Positions 1 through 8,935 of a stretch of DNA of 64,000 nt are shown here, piece after piece (the first letter of the stretch is position 1; the number at the start of each line of letters is the position of its first letter). A model generated the notes under the pieces. It was not told the origin of the DNA, made no database searches, and worked only from the letters and a program-made list of their open reading frames with translations. Source of the stretch: Limonium bicolor (lineage: Eukaryota > Streptophyta > Magnoliopsida > Caryophyllales > Plumbaginaceae); the NCBI GenBank assembly GCA_023374045.1, contig CM041780.1, positions 169,628,085-169,692,084 on the forward strand, written 5' to 3'. A program made the position numbers and the translations under genes.

Positions 1-160
1 TCCCGGACCAATCTAGGCAAATTCTCTCGGGGGTAAATCAGGGGGGTGGTCCGGGTCTTTGTACAAGACCTAAGTCCTGGACCAGAATGGCTTATGAACT
101 CTCCGCCTGTTTTAATGCATGGTCCGGGACATTACCCAAGACCTAAGTCCCGGACCACTG
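1..160. repeat. 73-bp-spaced palindromes (GGTCCGGG / CCCGGACC type)
   Basis: Copies of a GC-rich inverted motif, GGTCCGGG paired with CCCGGACC or a near form, start at 48 and 121 (spacing 73), and a right arm is visible at 2-10. This occupies the same place in the LTR as the palindrome array of element A but with different arm sequence. The array continues off the left edge. Confidence 0.7.
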
Positions 161-2196
161 CTACAAATTTTACATTTTAACATTTTCTAAGTCTTGTTGC
201 AATGGTTCTCCACATCCCATATATGTATAGACTTCCCAAATGATCTTAGGTATATTCTAATGCCAAAATATCACCTTAAACTCACCTAGTTCCTTGTCCA
301 ATTTGTTATTCAATTTCTTACAAACTTACCAACACTTATAACATTTCTTCCTAGGTTTCTAAATGGTGTTTCTCACCTATGACAACAACTATCCTAAAAC
401 ACTCATTTGCATTCTAAATCCTCCAAGATATTGCCTAAGTCCTTTTTGCATTCTAGCACATCTTAATACATTTTTTCTTCTCTAGTAAAACACCTATCCA
501 TTTCTAACACTTCCTAGTTCACCAAAGCTTATTTAGACACTTAGAACTTCTTATACATTACCTAATTTTTGACATGGGTTCTACTAACACCTTGTTACAC
601 CAAAACACATAGTTTTTACCATTAAACACCCAAGAACACTTATATCCATCAAGAACATTCTTATACACAAAACTTCACCCAATTACACTACATCTCAATA
701 TAGTGCATAATTTAAATTGCTTGGCACTTAGGCCCTTAAATTGCATAAACCATAAACACTGAATTTCCCACATTATATTTACCTTTGACCTGCAAATACA
801 CTCAACATAACAATATGCCCTTAATAATCTCTTGAGAGCTTTTACTAACTCATTCACCATTGGCTCTTTAAGTAGTTTTAATAAACAACTCAAGCTCATT
901 TTTTTCCTAATGCATCAAACTACATTAGGTTAGCACATTTACCTCTTTTCCTCTCAAACTTCTTTCTTGTTTCCTTGATTAAAATCGGCTAGGCCCTTTA
1001 TTGCTTGTCAACTTCTAATCAATACACAAGTAAGGTAATGAGCATTCAAGCTCCAAGCTTAACTCATTATTAAACCCTAGGTTATATATTGTCTTAAAAC
1101 ATTAAGGTGATTGTTTTACCTTGGAGATGAAGGAGAGTTTGAATAAGTAGCAAGAGAAGACTCCACCAAGCCCTTTGAAGATGAGAATGAGGCTAAAACA
1201 AGGCAAGATAAAGAACACCATCAATGGTGATTTTCAGTCACATAACAAAACAAGAGGAAATGAAGTTTTTCTTTGAGTTTCCTTACCTTGAAGCAAAGGA
1301 GAACAATAAGATGTAAAAAGATGAGCTCAAGCTCCTCCCATGGAGATTCCTCTTGGCACCGAAATGGAGCTTTTGGAATTTTGAGAAGACAAGGTTGAAG
1401 AGCTTGATGAGACTAGAAGAATGGTGGTCTTAGTTTTTGATTTGGTAAATAGAGCTAGGAGATAATGGCAATGGAAGATGAGAAATGGTAGAAGTGTTGT
1501 AGCATAACCGATGGAGAAGAAGGAGAAGGAGGTTGGAGACGGTGGGAATACAAAGAGAATGAAGAGAATGAAGATAAGTAGCTAGTTTAGATATTTAAGT
1601 AGAAAAAATAAATAGTAACTTACTTTATCATTCTTTATTTACTTGTTAACTAGCAAGGTGGTGACTCACCTCATAAAAACCGGCCCCCATTAGCTATCTA
1701 GGGGTGTTTAAGTCTTTGTTGACCAATTAACTCACTTATATTGACTTATGTTATAAACTAGCTTAATTTAGTTACTATTCACAAAACAAGGCACATAATT
1801 GTGAAATTTTTTATTTCCCATTGATTTAGACTTCCTAATGTGATACTAAGTAGTACACATGTTAATTAAAGAGTAATGATGGACATTTAGCCACTCAGAA
1901 CTCATTTACAAGACAATTTTTCAAAAATGTGCTTTAAGACTCCTTAAAGCACATTTTATGTTTTAACTTGTTTTCAAGCTTGGTTTTCTTTGGTAATTGG
2001 TTTAATATGTTCATTAATATATAAATAAGGTCTTGGTAAGCTCATTAGGTTTTAACCAAGATTATCCCAAGCTTAGAGCACATTTTCGCCCATATTGTCT
2101 TTAAGGTATTATTTGTGTTTTCTATGGTTTAAATTGTTTACTAATGATTCTAAGACACTTTTTTTAGCCTTATTATACCATATTTTATTGTTTAAA
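1..2196 (-). repeat. Older minus-strand LTR fragment, split by element A
   Basis: This stretch matches the LTR of element A in reverse orientation. Around 1921-2010 it is the reverse complement of the LTR block near 2430-2500 (the paired 'gtgctttaagga' segment), and around 715-745 it is the reverse complement of 3778-3810. Its outer end does not lie here: the sequence stops at 2196 where element A begins and resumes at 16870-16901. It is diverged from A and carries only stop-ridden frames, so it is an older insertion of a related element. The left part runs off the window. Confidence 0.8.
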
Positions 2197-5100
2197 TAAA
2201 ATACCCCAAACTTAGATATGGCGTTTAAGTGATAAGCTAAGGTGTAAGAAGGCTAAATAATGCCTTAGAAACATTAAGAGACATTTCTAATCAAGAAAAC
2301 ATAAGGAAACACCAAAAGAGCAGTTTAAGCAAAAACGTGCTCTAAGCTTGGAGAGACTTGGGTGAGCACCCAAATATCGTTTTAAGACCTTAGTAATATC
2401 CTAATGGTCATTTTAAACCAATTACCAAAGAAAACCAAGCTCAAAAATAAGTTAAAACACAAAATGTGCTTTAAGGAGTCTTAAAGCACATTTTTAAAAA
2501 ATTGTCTTGTAAATGGGTTTTGAGTGGCTAAATGTCCATCATTACCCTTTAATTAGCATGTGTACTAATTAGTATCACATTATGAAGTCTAAATCAACGG
2601 GAAATCAAAAATTTCACCATTATGTGCCTTGTTTAGTGAATAGTAACCAAATAGTGCTAGTTTAAGACATTAGTCAAAGTAAGTCAATTAAATGGTCAAC
2701 AAAGACCAAAATCTACCTTATTTGACCAAGGGGGCAGGTTTTTAAGTGTGACTCACCACACTTATCTAGCTAAGTAAAGAAGAAAGCAAAAGTAAGTAAA
2801 TTCACTATTCACCTTTTAACATAATATCTTACATTTAGTAGTCCTCTCTCCTCACTTCTTCATCCTCCTCTCTCACCACCGATTTCCCTTGATTTCTCTC
2901 TTCTCCACTGACGTGAAGAACAGCCCCCATGTAAGTTCCATCTTCCTTTGATTGCTACTTACTCATTTTAGCTCCAAAACCTAAACAAATTACATATTCT
3001 TCTTAGTTGGCTCAAGCTCTTCCTTTCTATCTTTCCAAAACTTCAAGAGCTCTATTTTGGTGCCAAGCCAAACCGCCATATAAGGAGGAAATTCAAGTTT
3101 GGAGAGTTCATTGGCTTCTCCATTCTCTTAAGGTAAAGAATATGTAAGAAAAAACAAATTTCCATCATTTTCTCTCCATAACCGAAAATGTATACTCATG
3201 GGGCTTCATTGTTATGCCTTGTTCTAGCTTGTTTCAATTCTCCAAGGACTAGAGGAGGTCCTTCTTGCTTCATATCCAAGCTTACTCTAAGACTCTAAGG
3301 TAAAACAATCAATTTAATACCTTAAAACACATTTTTAACCTAGGGTTTGTTCCTTAAGCTTAATGTATTATCTAGCACTCATTAGAGTCATTGGATATTG
3401 GTTAGAACATTGGCAAGGAGAGTTTGAGTGGTGACCGAGATTGAGCAAGGAAGAACCTAAGAAAGAAAGTTTATGAAGCTTGAAAAAGAACAAGGTAAGT
3501 GTCTTATCTTAAGGTGTTTAATGCAGTAAGGGATGGGATTTAGATATGTGATGAGTTTAGTGTAGAGTTTACATTGGGGAAGAGCTATAAAAACCTAGGA
3601 GAAACAATGACTATGTTTGAGAACTTGTGATTAAGGAGCCAAAGAGAAAAGAGATAGTTAAACAATGTTGAGGTGAATTACAAGAAGCATTTTATTTCAA
3701 TGGGAGCCTTGTTGTGTGTATTCGCAGGTCAAAGGCAAATATATGTGGAAATTCACTGGATAAGACTATTATCATTTAAGGGCCTAAGTGCCAAGCAATT
3801 TAAGTTTATGCACTATATTATGATGTAGTGTAGTTTTGGTGTATGATGTCTGTTAAGGAGGTTTAATGAGAATTTGAATGTTGATAGCTATTTGATGGTG
3901 AAAAACTAAATGTTTTGGTGTAACAATATACTAGGGAACCCATGGCAAAATTTAGTGAAGAACCTAAGTGCTTAAGATGTGCTAAGGAGATTTCATGACT
4001 AAGGAAGCATTAGGAAACTTTAGGAGTTGTTTCGACAAAAAGAGTGAGTTTAAGGTGTCCTTGAGAATTAGAATGACTTAGGCATCATCATGGTAGATTT
4101 AGGAATCAAATGAATGTCTTGGGGTATACTTGTGTATTTAGGACTTAGGCAAATGTTGGTGAATAAGTAGGAAGGAAATAATGTGTTGGGAAAAGGAGGC
4201 ATAAGCTTGTGAAGGAACTTTAAGTAGTTGCATAAAGAAGTTTTAGATGGTGAAAGATGCTTGGGAGGTGATGTTATAGTGGTGAGGAAACATTTTGGCA
4301 TAGTGGTTATAATAGGTATGAACCACCACTTAGAAGTCTAGTGAAAAACATTACAAGTGTTGGCATTATTGCTAGGAAAATGCATAATGACTAAGATGGA
4401 TATTGATGAGTGATTTGAGGAGTTAAGAGGAGGGCTTAAGGTGTGTTTTAAGTGCCCAAATGAGGTTAGAACATACTAAGATATATGGGGTGAAGTTTGG
4501 AGTCAAATGGGAATTTAGAAACAAAGGCCTGGAGCCGACCGACCTTAGGGACCGGACCTGCAAGGTCGGTCGAGCTCAGTTTACACTACCGGAAAGAGTC
4601 TCTGGAATGGACCGACCTTGGGACCGGACTTACAAGGTCGGTCATGCCTAAAATTTTGTACGAGAATTGGTCTCCGGAATCGAGCGAACTTGGGACCGAC
4701 CTTGACAAGGTCGGTCGGGCCTAAATTTTCCACGGGAAAAACTCTTGGGAATGGATCGACCTTGGGGACCGGACTTGCAAGGTCGGTCGGGGTAAAATGT
4801 TTCAACGGTAACAAGTACTGGAATGGACCGACCTTGGGTAAGGTCGGTCGGTAAGGTTGGTCGAGCCGAAAAAAAAACAAACAAAAAGAAAACTTTAAGA
4901 TCAAAAGATGTTAATTGGTAATAAGGTATGCCATTAGTAGGGTAATGATGATTAGGAACTTAAGGACCTAAGGGATTAAGTTAAGTTAAGTATAAACCTT
5001 AATGTTTAAAGTTAAGTTTATAAGGTTAAGTGGTAAGGACTTAAGAGAATATTGGATGGCAATTTTTTGGGACTAAATGAGTTAAGTAAGGTGCAAATAG

Positions 5101-6281
5101 CTAATGGCCTAAGGATGAATGAATGTTTTAGGTTTGTGAATTGGGACCCCAGAGAAGGTTAAACAAACGACAGTCGATGGTGAACGGTACAGTCTTTCTT
5201 GTGACCTGCTTGCTAACGAGGTGTCCCTCGGCTTGTGAGCTACCTGTTTATTTGTTATGACTAAGACAAGATAAGGCATGCAATCGGTTATACTTGTTCT
5301 CGTTGTGAATGTGTTTTTCTTTACACTAACCCACGAGACTTGAGATTGTTAATACCCGTTAAGGTTTAACTAACACATGGTTTGTAAGATTTTCACTAAC
5401 TGGAACTTAAGGGGGGAGTGAGGAACCCGGGACTGACTCCGGTCATGCATGCTAAGGAAAGGGGGTCGGTATCTGAATCAGATCCGCCCTCCGCTTAAGG
5501 ACTTGTCTTCGGACTTGTTGCCTAGGGTCGGTTGCCGACTCAGCTACACTGGACTCCCGTCCAAGGTAGGTGGCATTAAGATGGTGCTGTAGGATCACCC
5601 AAATCCTAAGTTTAGGTTAAGCTACAACCATTTCCATTCTAGGAACGGTTTGTATACTGAGGTTAAGATAAGGTTAAGACTGAGGTAAGTTAAGGAACTG
5701 AAGATAAGGGGGAATTAGTACTGGAGGAGGTTGTTACTAACCCACCTGTTAAGGGAACGCTTGAGTCGTTCATTTGTGTGTGGACCATGTATGTTCATTT
5801 GTGGTTGGTTGATTTATTGCACTTCATATTATGTTTGTGTATCTAATCAATTTCCATGCTATCGACAATTAGTCATCGTAGCCCCGTTAGTTTGGGGGCC
5901 ACGAGTAGGTCGTACCAGCATTTGTGCTGACCCCCTTTGGGGGCTGTTTTTACACTTGCAGGTAAGCGGCCCATGAAGTCACACCACGAGAGTAGGAGCG
6001 GCTAGACTTGGGATGGGTTATTTATTTTTGAGCACGGGTTGCACTTGTGCGCCCGTCTGTTAATATTTGAACTGATGGAAGTTTGTGTTGTCACTTGAGA
6101 CACTTGAAACTCGGTTGGTCGGTGTGCATATTTTGGATAAGCATTGTAAATTGGTAAGTTCGGTATGTTCTTTTGATCAGACCGTGGCAAGGTCCCGGTG
6201 TTAGTTTATTCCGCTGCGATCATTGTGATTAAGTTGTTAAGTTTTGCGATAACCACGATTGGCTTGGAACGGGGTGTTACA
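2197..6281 (+). repeat. 5' LTR of element A
   Basis: Starts taaaatacccc (the second base differs from the TG of the 3' copy at 12737) and ends ggggtgttaca, followed at once by the primer-binding site. It is 4,085 bp long. It lacks a block of about 63 bp that the 3' LTR has near 15872-15935, which explains most of the length difference. I see no credible coding frame. A 73-bp palindrome array lies at 4537-4868. A TATA-like stretch (tataaaa) occurs near 3587, but I cannot place the promoter with confidence. Confidence 0.93.
4537..4868. repeat. Five-unit palindrome array in 5' LTR of A (period about 73 bp)
   Basis: Units begin near 4537, 4610, 4682, 4755 and 4827. Each has an arm close to ACCGACCTTG and, after about 10-15 bases (GGGACCGGACTTA or similar), its complement CAAGGTCGGT, so each unit can fold into a hairpin. 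The last unit has a shortened loop and an extra arm. The 3' LTR carries the same array at 15077-15394. Confidence 0.85.
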
Positions 6282-6286
6282 AAAAG

Positions 6287-6313
6287 TGGTGTCAGAGCGT
6301 AGTTACGCTCTGA
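6287..6313 (+). promoter_or_regulatory. Primer-binding site (tRNA-iMet) inside a hairpin, element A
   Basis: TGGTGTCAGAGC at 6287-6298 lies 5 bases after the LTR end and matches the usual initiator-Met primer site with one change (A to G at the fifth base). The site overlaps a perfect inverted repeat: arm TCAGAGCGTA (6292-6301), GT, arm TACGCTCTGA (6304-6313). The same arrangement occurs in C, D and E. Confidence 0.88.
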
Positions 6314-6516
6314 TCGAGAAATACCGGACATAAGTGACCATCGAGTTAGGTTATGAGTTAAGACATAAGTAATGGGTTAAGGGTGTGAGAAGTAAAAGTG
6401 AGTAGAGTCAGATGACTACTATTAAGTGTGGATCGTCTTTACCGTCTATGGACGTTATAAATTCGTTAATCGAAACAGTGGTGGATACCAATCTAATGTG
6501 AGTTGTGATTGTTCAG

Positions 6517-7150
6517 ATGTCAGGAAGGAGAGGCCGAGGCCGTGGTCGAGGCGACGAGACTGAGATACCGGAAGGGCAGACGATCGCAGAGATCATAGCT
6601 GCCGCTTTAGGGCACATGGGATATCAGCCTGGTGTGGGTGCACCACCTCCACCGCCACAGCTCCGGGAACCAAATTGGATGAAGAGCCTTGCAGACCTTC
6701 GGCCCTCACATTTTAAGGGGGAGACTGATCCCACCAAGCTTGAAGTGTACATCTCCGAGTTGGAGACCGCTTTCGAGACCCTTGATGTCCCTGCTGGGAT
6801 CAAGGTGCGTCTAGCTGCATTCTACCTGAAGGGGGGCAGCAGGCGATTGGTGGAAGCTGGTGAGGGCCGAGTATGTGGCCGATCCAGGGTTCGGTTGGGA
6901 CCAGTACACAGCATTGCTATGAGCGAAGTACTATCCCGCCCATGTCCAGACGAAGAAGCGCTTGCAGTTGGATGCGCTTAAGTAGACCGACAAGATGACG
7001 GTAGACGAGTATTACTCAGAGTTCACCGACTTGCTCCGTCTTCTGCCAGGTCTTGGATATTCAGACCAGATACTGGTGGACCGCTTCTATGGCGGGCTTA
7101 GCCATCGACTCCGCTACGGCATGGGGCCGACGAGCTATACTACCTTGTTG
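6517..7150 (+). pseudogene. gag: Gag exon 1 of element A (matrix/capsid), broken
   Basis: Start chosen at the ATG at 6517, giving an Arg/Gly-rich N-terminus (MSGRRGRGRGRG) like the MSRRGRGGG start of element E gag; no earlier ATG is in frame. A proline run (PPPPP) and the Gag-type stretch NWMKSLADLRPSHFKG follow, as in E (NWLKAVNDLRPPIYEG). Near 6835 the frame shifts, and the capsid homology (DWWKLVRAEY, then VDEYYSEFTDLLRLLPG) continues in another frame with two in-frame stops near 6918 and 6982. The exon ends after TTLL at 7150, where a GTAATA splice donor matches the position and phase 0 of intron 1 in E. The capsid would assemble the virus-like particle; this copy is dead. Confidence 0.82.
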
Positions 7151-7232
7151 GTAATAAGAATGAGTAAGATATGATTAAGTGATTAAGGTTTAGATTGTGA
7201 GAAATAAGAGAGAACTAATACTTGAAGAGCAG
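7151..7232 (+). other. Intron 1 of element A gag (82 bp, phase 0)
   Basis: GTAATA donor at 7151 and CAG acceptor ending 7232, with a branch-point-like CTAATAC near 7217. Removing it joins TTLL to ECYHAAAK, parallel to TLQ joined to ELADDAND in element E. The intron contains in-frame stops. This is inferred from comparison, without transcript evidence. Confidence 0.72.
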
Positions 7233-7484
7233 GAGTGCTATCATGCCGCTGCTAAGGTTGAGATAACCGTCCAGCTGAGGGACGAGGAAAATGCTAGAGG
7301 AAGAGTGCCGGTAAGAGCACGGAGAACCAAGGGCAAGGTGGGTACAAGAAACAGAAGTACCAGCCTCAAGCCCAGAAAAATCAGAACCAAAAAGGGAAGG
7401 AAGAAAAGGAGAAGGCTACAGAAGAGCCACTGAAGTTGACTTATGCATAGGCAGCTAAGCCCCTGCGCTCTAGGGCGCCAAAGG
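7233..7484 (+). pseudogene. gag: Gag exon 2 of element A (basic linker)
   Basis: Encodes the region between capsid and zinc knuckles. It begins ECYHAAAK and continues into a very Lys/Arg-rich segment, as does the same exon in E. The frame is disturbed late in the exon: one frame stops at 7431-7433 and the expected frame ends P-L-K-L-T-Y-A, stop, A-A-K-P-L-R-S-R-A-P-K, with a single TAG near 7448. The PLRS motif is shared with E (PLRSQPF) and D (PLRTTPP). It ends in phase 1 before a GTAAGG donor. Confidence 0.68.
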
Positions 7485-7565
7485 GTAAGGCAAATTAGTA
7501 TTGAGTGAGTTAAGAGACCATTAGTAACTGTTTGAGATATGAGTACTAATATTACGAATGATCAG
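7485..7565 (+). other. Intron 2 of element A gag (81 bp, phase 1)
   Basis: GTAAGG donor at 7485, GATCAG acceptor ending 7565, and a strong plant-type branch point TACTAAT near 7542. It splits a Gly codon, as in E (55285-55353). Element D has the same exons joined without it (junction 43717/43718). Confidence 0.75.
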
Positions 7566-7907
7566 GATCTGAGACTGATAAGGGAGCCGGTGGTGGCTAC
7601 CAGCGACGCTACATCTGTCAGTGGTGTCACAAGGACCACCCCGGGCTCGATTGTAAGGGGAACAAGGTTGAGTGCAACTTTTGTGGGGTATACGGACACC
7701 GAGCATACGAGTGCTTCTGGAACCCCGCTAGCAGAGTCTTTAGGCCCGAGATGAGGGGCAAGAGTAAGACCGATCAGGGAACTGGATCTGACAGTCAGAA
7801 GAGAGTGCAGCAAGCCGCAGACAAGAACCCACGGGTAGCCCAGAAGTCGGGACCCACACTACACATGGTGGACCGGGACGATGAGCCTGAACCCTCATCG
7901 AGGCCAG
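7566..7907 (+). CDS. gag: Gag exon 3 of element A: nucleocapsid, two zinc knuckles
   Basis: Open throughout in the spliced frame, although no long ATG-started frame shows it. It contains two cysteine-histidine knuckles. The first, CQWCHKDHPGLDC, has spacing C-X2-C-X3-H-X4-C, one residue short of the retroviral standard. The second, CNFCGVYGHRAYEC, is the canonical C-X2-C-X4-H-X4-C. A polar linker follows, with LHMVDRDDE near its end. Zinc knuckles bind genomic RNA for packaging. The exon ends in phase 1 after S-S-R-P at a GTACCG donor. The same two knuckles with the same spacing are in E, and damaged ones are in D. Confidence 0.85.
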
Positions 7908-8039
7908 GTACCGCTACAAACCTTTAAGTGCTAAAATTACCTGCTTACCGCATTTCATGCATGCTTGGTGAATAATTGAGTTAAGTGAGAATAAGATGGG
8001 ATTAGAACTTAAGTAAGATATGACCTATTACCACCTTAG
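7908..8039 (+). other. Intron 3 of element A (132 bp, phase 1), between knuckles and AlkB
   Basis: GTACCG donor at 7908 and CTTAG acceptor ending 8039. Splicing joins S-S-R-P-G to N-F-N-I-C-Y. In E the equivalent junction joins P-P-A to F-D-I-C-F, also phase 1, so the position is conserved although intron sequence and length are not. Confidence 0.72.
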
Positions 8040-8779
8040 GAAACTTCAACATCTGCTACCCATTACCGTCAACACCTAACCTGGAGTACACCAACATCGA
8101 AACCCGAGACTTTCCAACCGAACAATGTCAGGTTATCCGCCCAGGTATGATTTTATTAAGGGGATACCTGACACCCGAAGCGCAAATAGCCATCATCAGG
8201 AAATGCAGTCAACTAGGAGTGGGACCGGGAGGTTTCTATACACCAGAGTACCCAGGAGGAGCAAGAATGAAGCTAAAGATGATGAGCTTAGGCAAGGATT
8301 GGATTCCGTATGACAAAACCTACCAAACCACAAGGATACAAGATGGAGTCTCACCACCGGGAATACCCGAAGAGTTCCATCCGGTTATCACACAAGTCGT
8401 GGAGATCGCTCAGCAGTTGGAAGCTGACCCGATTCCAGACATACAAGCGGACATCTGTATTGTAAACTTTTATGAGAAAGATGGGCGACTTGGACTACAT
8501 CAGGACAAGGACGAGACAACGGAGTCTCTCGAACGAGGGATAGCCATAGTGTCTTGGTCCATTGGGGATGATGCAGAATTTGTATACTGCGAGCAGAAGC
8601 GTGCGGACCGTGCAAATAAGTTAGTACTTAAGTCTGTAGATGTATTAGTTATGGGAGGAGAATCGAGGATGTTGTATCATGGGATTAAGGGAATTAAGCT
8701 GAATACAGCACCGTCAGCAGTGATTAATGCGACGCGCATGAAACCACGACGGTTAAATTTAACCTTTAGACAATGTTAG
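8040..8779 (+). CDS. AlkB-type Fe(II)/2-oxoglutarate dioxygenase domain in element A
   Basis: The exon is open for about 245 codons. A short leader (NFNICYPLPSTPNLE) precedes RPGMILLRGYLTPEAQ, the usual AlkB-family opening. The catalytic set is complete: HxD iron ligands in LGLHQDKDE (near 8489-8515), distal His in MLYHGIKGI (near 8671-8697), and the 2-oxoglutarate/fold motif ending RRLNLTFRQ (near 8746-8773), in which two Arg residues bracket NLTF as in bacterial AlkB. Length fits a whole catalytic domain. Family members oxidatively remove methyl groups from N1-methyladenine, N3-methylcytosine or N6-methyladenine in DNA or RNA; the substrate here is unknown. Being between nucleocapsid and protease, it would be made as part of a Gag-Pol polyprotein and packaged. 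A stop (8777-8779) follows FRQC unless intron 4 is spliced. Similarity to cellular ALKBH genes does not make it a host gene: it is flanked by gag and pol and recurs in E. Confidence 0.9.
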
Positions 8780-8935
8780 TTATGTAATGTTTTGGTATGA
8801 GATAAGGAATGAGATGTAAGGGAAGCACATGTTGTAAACAGGATGGTTATGAATAAAATAACAGTGTTGTTCATATTAATTGTTACGACTCTTGTTATAC
8901 CATCATTACTCATTAAGCTTGTGAAATACAATTAG
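8775..8935 (+). other. Putative intron 4 of element A (161 bp, phase 1), between AlkB and protease
   Basis: A GTTAGT donor overlaps the AlkB stop codon, and ATTAG at 8931-8935 is the acceptor. Splicing would remove the stop and fuse AlkB to the protease exon in frame. An AATAAA lies inside at about 8851. E has an acceptor at the same place and phase (56737) but no clear donor at the homologous point, so this intron is less certain than the others. Confidence 0.5.

Noticed and set aside
4460..4904. Several overlapping frames on both strands
   Set aside because: Created by the palindromic 73-bp array; the same frames reappear in the 3' LTR with changes that do not respect codons.
6835..6985. 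Programmed frameshift in gag of A
   Set aside because: The shift lies inside conserved capsid, is absent in E and D, and is followed by nonsense changes, so it is decay.
8147..8779. A processed host ALKBH pseudogene inserted by chance
   Set aside because: It sits exactly between nucleocapsid and protease with conserved flanking intron phases, and the same arrangement is found in element E.
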